This document shows positions 1-17,174 of a stretch of 64,000 nucleotides of DNA, in pieces; positions within the stretch are counted from its first letter, which is position 1; each line of letters begins with the position of its first letter. Made by a program: the position numbers and the translations under genes. This stretch comes from Pristionchus mayeri (Eukaryota > Nematoda > Chromadorea > Rhabditida > Neodiplogasteridae), in assembly GCA_036245805.1 (NCBI GenBank), contig BTRK01000004.1, forward strand, positions 43,302,907 through 43,366,906, given 5' to 3'. The notes beneath the pieces are model-generated. The model searched no databases. It was not told where the DNA came from and saw only the letters and a list, made by a program, of their open reading frames with translations.

Positions 1-7853
<7,853 letters not shown>

Positions 7854-8031
7854 TCTTCCCCCTTCCCTCTCCTCCCTCGAATCAATCGGGATGACGTAAT
7901 CACTATGAAATCTAATATTCTGTTGTTTTTACAATTCATTGTCGAGGGTTGTCGTGTCTGTTGCATACTGTGTAGAGTCGGATAAATATGATACGTATCA
8001 AAAGGAGAAGACAAAATAATCACAGTTTACT

Positions 8032-8367
8032 TCAGTCATAAATCACATACACGGCTTTCACTCGCACATATTTGATTACCTGGCTTGCCTTCCTCTTAGC
8101 TTTCTGAAATAAATAAGAATTGCAACCAGGAGAATTGTAGCTACATTGATAGTTCTTTACTCATCAGTGTACCTGTCCTACGCAGACCAGCCCGCTACCA
8201 TTTCCAGTAATGGAAATGGAAGCTCGCTGCTCTGCCTTACTTGGGAATAGAGAACAAGGTACAATTGTGGAAAGTTGTTTATGATTGCCCTCGAGCTTCA
8301 CTATTTGTACTAGTCCAGAAGGGAATGATGTCGTTGATCTTGACAAAGCGCAAAGAATCGAAATCGC
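8032..8367 (-). CDS. 3' end of an unidentified gene, two exons
   Basis: On the minus strand an acceptor TTTTAG at 8368 opens a 195-nt exon (8173-8367) with no stop. A GTACAC donor joins it in phase to a last exon 8032-8103 ending in TGA. The exon pair encodes about 88 residues: a beta-rich stretch containing SISITGNGSGLVCVGQ, then a basic tail KAKRKASQVIKYVRVKAVYV. No ATG is seen in the first exon, so there must be an upstream exon. The gene may be separate or an alternative 3' end of the zinc-finger gene at 8596-10185, whose exon at 8822-8921 ends in compatible phase. It is convergent with DDX46, with only about 180 bp between the stop codons. I do not recognise the family. Confidence 0.4.
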
Positions 8368-8402
8368 CTAAAATGTGCCCCCATGTAGAACGAGTAACGT
8401 GT

Positions 8403-8446
8403 TTATATATATTTTATATTTTTTCTACGCTCGGCGGCGCAACGAG
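8403..8446 (-). repeat. Fragment matching the 3' tail of the window's LINE
   Basis: The complement reads CGTTGCGCCGCCGAGCGTAG followed by an A/T-rich ATATATAA tail. The same words in the same order end the large LINE at about 51340-51370. It is probably a severely 5'-truncated LINE copy or a SINE sharing that tail. Confidence 0.45.
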
Positions 8447-8595
8447 AACCGAATGATTAAATTAACAGAACATAACATTAAACAAAGAGGAGATCGGAAA
8501 GATACCAGAGTGAAATGAGGATAACCGAGATTGTAGTGAGAAATTATAAGTGATGCATATAAGCTATTCTACCGACATATAATGAATGGAAAAAG

Positions 8596-10185
8596 TTAAC
8601 GGAATGCTTGGGGAAAGCAGTTACGAGCGAGGATCTCCAGATAGTTCTTGTAGAGGGCCGATTTGTGGTCGATCGGATCGATCAACGAGTCGTGCCTGTG
8701 CTTCAAGTGCAATTCCACCTGAAGAAGATAAATGTATATATGTTGCGCTCAAAACAAAATATTATTTTAACAGTTAAAATTGGACAAAAAAGTTCATAAA
8801 AAACTAAGTAAGTTCACTTACCACTGATTTCTGCGCGTTACGGTACGGCTTCGTGCACAATGGACACTGGAATCGACCACCATAGTGAATGTCGGCGTGG
8901 CGCATGTAATATTCCTTGCTCCTGAAATCACCTTCTCATTTCCAAATATTTCAAAATTATTCAATAGAAATACCATTTCCTCAAGCTTTGCGCATATACG
9001 TTCATCTTAGTAACTCGTTCACTGAGCAATGGTCTTACTCTCTTCAGTTTACACACTCTCCCGTCGGTCAGAGTGCGCGAGAAAGCACGTGATATAGAGA
9101 GAGAGTCGGACCATTTCTCCGTTCATTGGAATCCAGTACTTACTGATTTGCCATCAGAGAACGCTGACATCTCGCGTAGCGGCACTTCCATCTTCCCTGA
9201 TCGTGCTCTCGAGGAACTGGAAAAGTCGAGCTCAGTCGTGTGCGCATCTAGGAACATTCACTAGAGATTCTGTGCATACGAAATAGTTCTCTATAGTCAC
9301 AGCCACGGAATAGGTCAAATAATCCAAAATAGGGAAATTTATGGTATCTTTCAGAAAAATTTCCTACCTGCAGCACGGGCATGCGGAAGTGGCTGACGAT
9401 TTCCCAGCTGACGACCAACAACGACAGTACCTGCAAAGCCTTTCTGTTTGTTAGAATGATCAATCGTCTGACTCTCCTCAGTTTGCACGCTCATTCGCCG
9501 GTCAGAGAGATGAGAGAGCGTGCAAACTGAAGAGAGTCAGACGATTGCTCTGGAATGGACATAATCATAACACACTAGTATCACCTATGTTGGGCAGTCG
9601 GGAATAGGAAGCAATACGCGATGCGCTGTCGAGTTCGATCTTCCAATGTTGACGATAGTGTGCAAGGAGACTGAAATGGATAAAGTTCATAAATGTACCA
9701 CAATTTTAACCCCCCAAATGATCAAGATTTGTTACCTCACACCGCTGATGGAGGTAAGAGGAATCCGTTGATGACGGAGGAGGAACAGAACCGTATCCTT
9801 GTCTGCATCCCACAGGGTAGGCAGCCCCAGTACTTTGCAGTTCAAGTACTTCTTGTAACTGTAACAGCGAACAATTTCATAAAAATATGTCTCGTCACTC
9901 TCTCGTCTCTCTTAACGGCGAGAGAGCGTGCAAACAGAGGAGAGTCAGACGATTGAACTGACTGGTTAGCCAAGGATTCGGGAGAATGAGGACATCCAGG
10001 AGTCTTCGACTTGTATGCAATCCACATGTCAATCGAATTGGGGATCCATGAGTAGTACTTGCTGTCGCGGATGGCACTGAAGGCCAATAGTATCTAACAG
10101 TAATTTCCACAACAATTTACCTCTGAACGAATTCCAGCATGCCCATCCGCTCTGATGGTGTGAACAAATGAAGCTGATCTGACAT
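8596..10185 (-). CDS. SPK-domain plus C2H2 zinc-finger protein
   Basis: Eight minus-strand exons join in consistent phase: 10121-10185 (ATG), 9963-10076, 9736-9858, 9585-9670, 9368-9430, 9144-9216, 8822-8921, 8596-8718 (TAA), for 248 residues. The N-terminal half fits an SPK domain: SERMGMLEFV near the start, then SPESLANHYKKYL, and the domain's typical ending in IELDSASRIASYS. The C-terminal half has two C2H2 fingers, CRYARC...HADIH and CPLC...HLKHRH, the first assembled across two introns, which supports the gene model. SPK domains occur in nematode chromatin and signalling proteins; with zinc fingers a nuclear DNA-binding role is likely (inference). The start was chosen because the ATG lies 8 nt after a TTTTTTTAG site that could be a trans-splice acceptor. 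Introns hold small palindromic MITEs. Confidence 0.78.
9027..9116. repeat. Small palindromic MITE, copy 1
   Basis: Begins CAATGGTCTTACTCTCTTCA and ends with GAGAGAGTCGGACCATT. It is a degenerate copy of the hairpin at 9461-9547, lying in an intron of the zinc-finger gene. Confidence 0.55.
9461..9547. repeat. Small palindromic MITE, copy 2 (best preserved)
   Basis: An 87-bp near-perfect hairpin. CAATCGTCTGACTCTC and CAGTTTGCACGCTC in the left arm are matched by GAGCGTGCAAACTG and GAGAGTCAGACGATTG in the right. It lies in an intron of the zinc-finger gene. Three copies in one gene suggest local hopping of a very small element. Confidence 0.7.
9885..9956. repeat. Small palindromic MITE, copy 3 (one arm preserved)
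   Basis: Shares GAGAGAGCGTGCAAAC and GAGAGTCAGACGATTG with copy 2; the left arm has decayed. It ends next to the donor site of the exon at 9963. Confidence 0.55.
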
Positions 10186-10370
10186 TGCCGCACCTAAAAA
10201 AATCAGGTTCAGCAAAAATGGGGTTACAAGACAAAGCGACCGAACGGAGGAAGAATGAACTGATCTGGAAGGTCTACCTTATACGCCCCCATCCCAATAT
10301 TGGGTCCAAATATTGGGATCGTAATATTGATGATCAATTATAGAGCGCGACAGATGGAGCAACAAAAATA

Positions 10371-10484
10371 AGTCACTAGACAGAATGAGATAACAGAAGT
10401 AGAATGATCCGAGCTTGCATGGCTACCCCTTTTATACTGCGCGCAACCCAATATTGGGTTTCTCAATATTCAGAACTCAATATT
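10371..10484. repeat. Direct repeat, copy 1, with TATA-like core
   Basis: Runs from GTCACTAGACAGA through GAGCTTGCATGGCTACCCC and TTTTATACTGCGCGCAACCC to the AATATTGGG units. A second copy in the same orientation is at 11656-11769. TATACTGCGCG resembles TATAAATACTGCGCGTC inside the LTRs at 12.5 and 14.3 kb, so these could be decayed terminal repeats of an LTR-like element, but no TG...CA ends or target duplication could be fixed. Confidence 0.5.
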
Positions 10485-10555
10485 GGGTTTCTCAATATTC
10501 AGAACTCAATATTGGGTTTCTCAATATTCGGTTTCTCAATATTCCTTTCTTTATC
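10449..10555. repeat. 29-bp tandem repeat rich in AATATT
   Basis: Units starting CAATATTGGG occur at 10449, 10478 and 10507, exactly 29 bp apart, with a decayed fourth unit to about 10545. Each unit is itself a near-palindrome (CAATATTGGGTTTCTCAATATT). Confidence 0.75.
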
Positions 10556-10590
10556 TCTCCTGTGAAGAAAGAAACAGGGCAAAAGATCCG

Positions 10591-10660
10591 ACACGCTTGA
10601 GACTCGAACCCGCAACCTCGAGATTGTTTGGCATACTCACTATCCGCAAGGCCACGAGGG
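10591..10660 (-). repeat. tRNA-like sequence (tRNA pseudogene or SINE head)
   Basis: The complement has an A-box-like TGGCCTTGCGGATAG and a B box GGTTCGAGTCT at tRNA spacing. The T stem has a mismatch and no cloverleaf acceptor stem closes, so it is not called a functional tRNA. Confidence 0.45.
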
Positions 10661-10699
10661 CAGTTGGGCGAGGGGAGGTAGAGGGTGCATAAGAGTGAG

Positions 10700-12271
10700 C
10701 TACTCTCTCGCCCTGTAGAATGTGAGAGCATAGGAATGGAGAGATCGTGCGCGCGTCAATACTACCGATATTTAATGCTCAAATAAGGTTGATCGCATGG
10801 TATGTGATCAGAGTAATGTGGGGAGGCTTTTTAAACGTTCATATCATTATTGCTGTGAAATTGGAATGTTTTTTCCCCAATAATCAAGATCACTATCGAT
10901 CGATAAACATAATATGGGTTGCTCCTAAAACTGATAACGGTTGTTTTTCGAGTGAATTCTGTGAAACTGAAGGTATGTAAGTTAATGAACGCCAAATTTC
11001 GTAAGATATACATGCCACCATCGGAAATTAAAACGGGTTTTAGCACAAATCTAAGAAATTACCGATCGATAATGGCAAAAATCAATAGACCAGAAAACCG
11101 ATAAAGTTTGTTTGAGTGTGATTTCTTTGAAACGAACGACCTTGAGTTGAGAAAAGCTCTTTTTAAGTGATTGATATCAGCCCTTGAAAAATATTAATTG
11201 CGATGGCTGGAGACCGTTTTAATCAATTAAACTAATCATGTGTATGCTCCAGTGAGCTGTGAGAACTGTGAAACTACTGTGGCTATAAGTTACAAACGAA
11301 TCAGCTCTCAGGTTTTTAATTTGTTCGACGCTTAATCGATCGATATTTTAATCGTTGCACTCAGAATAAGGAAGATTTGATCTTCGATTCTAAAAACTTA
11401 GTTCGAACGTGAACGCACTCCGAAGGCACGTCTATGAAATAAATAATCGATAATGGATTTGTCTCTCGATCCGTAGGTGGCAGCCCGCATCACATATTTT
11501 GCCTTGTTTCTCTTAACCCTGATCTAACGAGGAATGGACATTGAGGTGTGACTCGATGAAGGGGGAATGTAAACGGTGCGATCGGTTTCTCTATATTCAG
11601 AACTCAATGTTGGAAATCTAGGTGATGAAGCACGAAAGAGGGAGCAATAAAACGAGGTCACTAGACAGAGTGAGCGAACAGAAGTAGAATGAGCTGAGCT
11701 TGCATGGCTACCCCTTTTGTACTGCGCGCAACCCAATATTGGGTTTCTCAATATTCAGAACTCAATATTTTTCATATTTTTTAAATTTTAATTTATTTTA
11801 ATATTTTATTTTTCGTACGTTTAAACAATTTTTTTTTCGTCTGCGTGAGACCCAGGACTTTCTGCGCTTCACGAGAGAAAGGAGTTGAGAATCTGACGAC
11901 CCCTCGTAGATTCACACCCTGAAATCTAGTGGTTTTCCACTTTCTTATCTGAAATAGTTGTGCCTCTTCTCTGATCTGAGTATTGGTGCTGATCGGTGGA
12001 AAAGAATACACGTTCAAATCCACATAATTTCTACGGTGGATCTGAGGTTACACGAATATTATATGAAATTTGAATTCATGTTCTTCTCAATTGTAGCCTC
12101 TTCTTGTCTTTCAATCACCGATAACCATGCTCTCCATGAAGCTCCTCCTCCGCTCCTCCTCCTCCGAGGCTCCTCCGCGAGCAAATCAAATCTCGCATCA
12201 TCGGCGAGGGGTGATCTCTATATTCAGACTTTTACCGATACCACACTGGGCCCGCTTATTCAACAGATATA
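10700..12271. other. Intergenic stretch without a recognisable gene
   Basis: Apart from the second direct-repeat copy (11656-11769) I see no supported coding exon, only short A/T-rich open frames. The sequence left of the mariner at 12272 has some open reading on the plus strand but no recognisable domain. Confidence 0.5.
11656..11769. repeat. Direct repeat, copy 2
   Basis: Same order of words as 10371-10484, ending with one AATATTGGG unit and CAGAACTCAATATT. The two copies are 1285 bp apart in the same orientation. Confidence 0.5.
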
Positions 12272-12355
12272 TTGGGATGTCCGGAAAGTTCGTATAATGC
12301 TTCGGAAAAAGGCAGTTCGCGATCAAATGCAGTGATTGCGCAATCTGTTTGTCAA

Positions 12356-12703
12356 TGTTGTATCCTTGTCCCTTGTTGATATCCACGTAGACGGGAGAGG
12401 ACGGATAAACACACCGTTTATCCACGAATAAATAAATAGGAGAAAATACTACAACAAAGAGCCGTCAACCAGCTAGGGTGAGAGAGCGAGAGAGAACTGA
12501 CAACTTGGGGCGACGCAACAATTGCATAAATACGACTGAGTATAAATACTGCGCGTCAACACCATTTGAATCGCTATTTATGGAAATGTGACCTTAACTA
12601 CGGTAGGCGCGTTTGGCGGGGCGCACGAAGTGCGATGGGTCACATACATGCAATCTGTGATAGGAATTATTACTAAAAGGTTATTACTAATTCCTATACA
12701 ACA
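12356..12703 (-). repeat. 3' LTR (348 bp)
   Basis: TG...CA termini. Includes TATAAATACTGCGCGTC and the word GGCGCGTTTGGCGGGGCGC, both repeated in the 5' LTR at nearly full identity. Confidence 0.88.
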
Positions 12704-12832
12704 CCTCCCCTTCAAGATTGACACTCAGTCGATCTTAAAATCACTAATCGGGGGAAGGAGGTGAGGTGAAGGTATCAAATTTGGTCTGGGATATCATTCT
12801 CGGATGATATTTCAATCTTGGACGCTCTTCCG

Positions 12833-13807
12833 TCATTGTGGCGAGCCGTCCTCCTTCACAGTCTCCTTCTTGACGAGACGTTTCTCGTGACTCTTGTTTG
12901 ACTCCGTGATGAGAGCCGTCTTCTCATCACCGATCGGTAACCTTGTAGCGATCGAGTCGCTTCTCACTTTGAGAAGGTGCAGCCTTCCGATGAGATCTCT
13001 CCCAACGATGACTCGGTCAGTGCTTGCCACGTACACTTCTGCACGTACACTGATGTCACCGTATTCCAGGTCACACATGAACTTTCCATCGATCTCCAGC
13101 TGCTGTCCATTGGCGCACTTGGCCGTACATTCAGGGAATGAACATTCGAGGATGGATCTCCAAACTTCTTCAGAGAGGGACGAGATGCTCGAGCCGTTGA
13201 CCCTGATCACTCTGCATCTCCTTCCGTACTTGTCCTCATCCTCGACGACCTTTCCACACTGCTCACTGCAGTATTCCATAGTGGACGCATCGCGCGACTT
13301 TTCGGGCTTGCGCCTCTTTCCAAACTTGTCCTGTTTCTCCATACAGTACACATGTTCCATTTCGCGAGACCTATCTCGCTTGCACGACGCCTTGCCGCAC
13401 TTGTTCTTCCTGCTGATGGGCTTGCCCATGCAGCTCACGTGGTCAATTTCGCGAAACTCTTTTCGCTTGCACGATTCCTCATCGCACTCGCCCGATGGTG
13501 GTTCCATCAGGCTCACGTGTTTCACCTGATTGGGGACTTGCACTCGACTTCTCGCACTCGCACAACGTCTTGTGCTTGTCCAGACTGATGCGGGGGTTTG
13601 CGCGTGACTATTCACACTTGCACGATCTCTCATGCTTATCCTGCCCGCTCGCTGAGTTGCTCTCCTCTGCTCCACCCCTGTTCTCTCTTTGACGCTTTTC
13701 CAGGTACTGTGAGCACGTGGCCTCGATTCCTTTCGAGCCGTGCTCTCCATGGATTCTTCACATTGTTTCTCATCGTGTGTGTGATTATTTAGAAAATTGG
13801 GCAGCAA
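12833..13807 (-). CDS. Gag/protease-like ORF of the LTR element, 324 aa
   Basis: Single long ORF of the retroelement. Residues about 90-175 carry a duplicated motif, C-x4-C-x9-H-x2-C (CDEESC...HVSC and CGKASC...HVYC), resembling retroviral-type zinc knuckles but with unusual spacing. Residues about 200-290 resemble a retropepsin: a SSISSLSEEVWRSI helix region, CANGQQLEIDG, and VIVGRDLIGRL near the end. Where the catalytic DTGA is expected the sequence reads VNGS, so the catalytic Asp is absent. It is probably a non-enzymatic Gag-like protein or a decayed protease; no other pol domains follow. Confidence 0.6.
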   Translation of the reverse strand: MLPNFLNNHTHDEKQCEESMESTARKESRPRAHSTWKSVKERTGVEQRRATQRAGRISMRDRASVNSHAQTPASVWTSTRRCASARSRVQVPNQVKHVSLMEPPSGECDEESCKRKEFREIDHVSCMGKPISRKNKCGKASCKRDRSREMEHVYCMEKQDKFGKRRKPEKSRDASTMEYCSEQCGKVVEDEDKYGRRCRVIRVNGSSISSLSEEVWRSILECSFPECTAKCANGQQLEIDGKFMCDLEYGDISVRAEVYVASTDRVIVGRDLIGRLHLLKVRSDSIATRLPIGDEKTALITESNKSHEKRLVKKETVKEDGSPQ

Positions 13808-14089
13808 TTCGCCTCAATTTACTAAATTCAGAGCCGTGAATCAGAGCTTTCGTATCACTCTATTCACTCGGTTCGTGACAATTAACCCCAGCTCAAGCCG
13901 AGTTCAGCTAATTGCCAATCACAAACGACTTTCAGCGAGTTCTTGTGACAATTGACCCCAGCACCGCCGAGTTCCGCCAATTGTCACTTCGCTTACTCAC
14001 GATGACGAAATCACCACAGGTACGTCTGGCTAACCGCCCCGACTCCGCCTGTGTGATTACGCTGAGTCCGCAGTGATCCTGAACGCCAG

Positions 14090-14779
14090 TGTTGTATCCT
14101 TGTCCCTTGTTGATGTCCACGTAGACGGGAGAGGACGGATAAACACACCGTTTATCCACGAATAAATAAATAGGAGAAAATACTACAACAAAGAGCCGTC
14201 AACCAGCTAGGGTGAGAGAGCGAGAGAGAACTGACAACTTGGGGCGGCGCAACAATTGCATAAATACGACTGAGTATAAATACTGCGCGTCAAAACCATT
14301 TGAATCGCTATTTATGGGAATGTGACCTTAACTACGGTAGGCGCGTTTGGCGGGGCGCACGAAGTGCGATGGGTCACATACATGCAATCTGTGATAGGAA
14401 TTATTACTAAAAGGTTATTACTATACTAAAAGGTACTAAAAGGTTATTACTAAAAGGTTATTACTAGTTATTACTATTATTGTAGAGTCGAAGTGGTGTA
14501 GTGGTCTATGGCGCGCCCAACCATTCCATACCTCCCGGGTTCGATTCCCGGCCGTGACACCGACTCCGCCCAACCAAGGCGCCTACCCATTGGGGACGGG
14601 GAATTGGAAGTCGTGACAAGATCACGCCGGTAAATAGGTCCGAAGAATAGGTGGCGCTACGGACTGAATCGCCTTAAAAAAATATAGTTGCTGGCCTAGC
14701 AGCGGCTCACCGCAGGATGAAAATTCCTAGATATACGGTGCGACTTTACCTTTTTTTTATTACTAATTCCTATACAACA
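14090..14779 (-). repeat. 5' LTR enlarged by SINE and short tandem repeats
   Basis: Nearly identical to the 348-bp LTR until TTATTACTA at about 14401, then a run of GGTTATTACTAAAA-type repeats, a tRNA-derived SINE, and finally the LTR end TTCCTATACAACA. Confidence 0.85.
14479..14755 (+). mobile_element. tRNA-derived SINE inside the 5' LTR
   Basis: The head has A box TGGTGTAGTGGTC and B box GGTTCGATTCC, with a perfect CCCGG/CCGGG T stem. The tRNA-unrelated body continues to a T-rich end, and TTATTACTA flanks it on both sides. The acceptor stem does not pair, so it is not a tRNA gene. Confidence 0.75.
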
Positions 14780-14861
14780 GTCAACATTGTATTGCATCAT
14801 TCTGACGTTGAGTAGTGAGAGGATTTAATCAGTCTCCTAGTTGCTACATTGATTCTTGTGA

Positions 14862-15518
14862 TGGACTCCCATCTCTACCTCCGAGCAGTTTTACTTCATT
14901 ACTACCGTCTTGGCCGATCCGTGAAGGAAGCCCACTCTGCCCTGGCTCCATCGATCTGGGAAGAAGCCGAAACTCCCACAAGTGATTCCCCATGACCTCT
15001 CCCCCGAACAGCTGAAAAATCGTGTTCAAGTCTGTCGGGAATTACTCCATCGTAGATCTAATCTTCGATGTGTCAATTCCATCATCGCTACAGATGAGAA
15101 GTCGATCACGTACGATAACCCTGTGAGGAGACTGCAATGGGTGGATGCAGATGAGAAGCCCACGCCCGTCCCGAAGAAGGAAGAGCACGGAAAGAACCAG
15201 GGCAAAATTCTTCTTCTGATGGGCAATGCTCGCCCACATCGAGCGAAGATGACCCAGAAGAAAATGGACGAGCTGAAGATCGAGAGGTTTCCCCATCCAC
15301 CGTATTCCCCGGATCTCTTCCCATGCGACTACCACTGGTTCCGCTCTCTCTCTGACTTCTGCAAAGGAAAGAAGTTCAAGAATCGAGATGAAGTTGTGAG
15401 GGTTTTCGTGAACTGGGCGGTCTCGAAGAAACCCGCATTCTGGAAGAGAGGAATCGAGACCCTGCCCAATCGCTGGAGGGAGGTAGTGAGAAAGAAGGGG
15501 GCATACATTGGTCACTGA
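14862..15518 (+). pseudogene. Degenerate mariner transposase
   Basis: DDE-family transposase remnant. The reading frame from about 14982 to the TGA at 15518 shows TDEKSI, then LLLMGNARPHRA, then PPYSPDLFPCDYHW, the three catalytic blocks of mariner transposases. The second catalytic block normally reads DNARPH; here the Asp is Gly, and about 60 residues between the first and second blocks are missing. N-terminal remnants (14862-14980) are out of frame. It cannot be active. Confidence 0.85.
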
Positions 15519-15668
15519 GAATTGTAAAGCATTGAATAAAAAATAAAAACAAAAAATTATACGAACTTTCCGGACACCCCAATACATTACTTTCGATGGA
15601 TGTTCAACAGGTAATGTCTGTTATATTTTGGAGTAATTTTATGCATTGACAATTACACATTTCTTCAG

Positions 15669-15722
15669 GGCTACGTAAATGGCGACAAGATCACACTGGA
15701 GTGTCGTGTTTGCGAAAAAAAG
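15669..15722 (+). other. Possible exon ending a MATH-like domain
   Basis: After a TTCTTCAG acceptor the frame reads GYVNGDKITLECRV and then meets a run of about 29 A. GYVNGDKITLE resembles the last strand of MATH/TRAF domains common in nematodes. A partner exon could have been broken by the mariner (12272-15582), but I could not find one in frame. Confidence 0.3.
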
Positions 15723-15752
15723 TGCGAAAAAAAAAAAAAAAAAAAAAAAAAA
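15723..15752. repeat. Poly-A tract
   Basis: About 29 uninterrupted A after GTGCG. Confidence 0.8.
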
Positions 15753-16098
15753 TTTTCGATTAAAATACACTTCGTGGATGTTTCAACCAGTTTATTACCA
15801 CTTTCTTAGTTGAAGAATGTATTTCATAGAAACTACGATAATATCTTTAAATAGTTGAAGAAATTTTGTGGTAAGATGCCTTGAGTCCATTGATTCAAAT
15901 TTGAAAGTGCAATTATTTTTCGCATTCTGAATCTGAAACGTGGGGCCACAAAAGGCTAATGTGGCGGTCTGTGAAATCAAATAGTTTGCAGTTTTGTTCG
16001 CTTGCAGATCGATAAATTTATCAAGCGATAGGTAGATAAATTCTTAGAGGCTAAGTAGACGGGATTCTCATTTCAGGTTCGGTAGGTATGAAATTTGA

Positions 16099-16281
16099 TT
16101 AATAAATGTGCACTGATATCTGCAGTTTAATCTTGCAGACTTCCTCTGCTGCGCTCGGATAGCCACAAACTGCAGCATCCACCCACATTCCGGAGCAATT
16201 GCATGTACAGCAGACAGGTAAATGTTTTCGCGAAATTAGATTTGCCACTCCAAAGATAAACGAAAGGATGAGAATTGACAA
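16099..16281 (-). other. Cysteine-rich open frame, possible exon
   Basis: The minus-strand frame has a hydrophobic start (SILILSFIFGVANLI) followed by PVCCTCNCSGMWVDAAVCGY and a further Cys, suggestive of a small secreted Cys-rich protein. No ATG in good context and no confident splice sites. Confidence 0.25.
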
Positions 16282-16564
16282 GAAGGTGGGACGAGGCTTC
16301 AGTAGATGCTTATAGGTAGTTGATTAGTTGTGTGGGCAATGTTATGAATGTAGATTTTGAATATTCTACTCATCGAACAATACATCGAGACATCATCGGT
16401 GTAGAAATCATGGTGGGCGAATTTTCATTTGATAAGAATTTAGAACACTTGCGATTGTCTCTTGCCGAACACTGCGAATATCATGCGTAGTTGAAACCTA
16501 AAATACAATGGATGTTTCCTCAAGATTGTAATTATTCGTAAACTTCAAAACCCTAGCGCGGTAG

Positions 16565-16777
16565 ATGTGTTTCAAAGGTATTTCTAATCTGAGAATTTCG
16601 AATCGGACCAATTGCATTCCCGATCTCTTTCTGAAAAATAGTACCTTGGAACAGACGTTGTCACTGCTTCAAGTTATTGAAATTGCAATCGATTCAACCT
16701 TTCAGCTTCCACTCGTGGAGGACGAAAAGCTCATGAAGAAATTTATGAGGAAAGAGTATGGGACACCAATTGAGTAG
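16565..16777 (+). other. Short open frame with a plausible 3' exon
   Basis: ATG-initiated 70-codon frame. The part after ACCTTTCAG (16706 on) reads as a charged C-terminus, LPLVEDEKLMKKFMRKEYG, ending in TAG. No family recognised. Confidence 0.28.
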
Positions 16778-17174
16778 ATCAGAATAGGAATGGAGACGGT
16801 TGGATGCAGGAATGTCGCGGTTAATTAACGCACAAGAAAATACAGAAAAGTTCTGATGTAGGTTTTGTAATTTTTTGATCAGTTCTGATAATAGTATCGG
16901 TCAGACTAACTGTTTCATAACTTATGATGATTCTGAAGCATCAAAAAATGCATGTGGGTTTCCAATCGGGTATGAATCTCAATTATAAATGATTTCTGAT
17001 TTGCGCTGATTGGACGTATGCATTAAACCATTACAGGCCCATTATTCTATAATAACAGAAAGAACTTAAAGAACGAGGTCAAAGCAGTATTAGTCGTATA
17101 TACTCGGGTGAGAATTTGTTTTCCACTGTTTGCATAATTGTGTGATGGCATGTGAAAATCTCCTTCTGTACAAA

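Larger units (their letters stand above)
12356..14779 (-). mobile_element. Minus-strand LTR retrotransposon lacking RT and integrase
   Basis: The two LTRs begin TGTTGTATCC and end TATACAACA on the plus strand (12356-12703 and 14090-14779). The target duplication GTCAA is exact (12351-12355, 14780-14784). Read on the minus strand, a polypurine tract GAAGGGGAGG (12704-12713) abuts the 3' LTR, and a TGGCGTTCAGGATCAC primer-binding-like site sits one base inside the 5' LTR (complement of about 14073-14088). The internal region is only about 1.4 kb and holds one ORF with a protease-like segment; there is no reverse transcriptase or integrase, so it is non-autonomous. It inserted into the mariner at 12272-15582. 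Confidence 0.9.
12272..15582 (+). mobile_element. Mariner element split by an LTR retrotransposon
   Basis: Inverted ends TTGGGATGTCCGGAAAG (left) and CTTTCCGGACACCCCAA (right) extend to about 27 bp and are flanked by TA on both sides (12270-12271, 15583-15584). The mariner body is 12272-12355 plus 14780-15582; everything between is a later LTR insertion. Another 5' end of the same family lies at about 25937-26195. Confidence 0.9.

Noticed and set aside
12894..13529. 211-codon plus-strand ORF
   Set aside because: Antisense shadow of the LTR element's minus-strand ORF, which has the recognisable protease and zinc-knuckle features.
14482..14556. Functional tRNA gene
   Set aside because: A and B boxes are good, but the acceptor stem does not pair and the sequence continues into a SINE body within an LTR.
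15042..15587. 181-codon minus-strand ORF
   Set aside because: Antisense to the mariner transposase remnant and runs into the terminal repeat.
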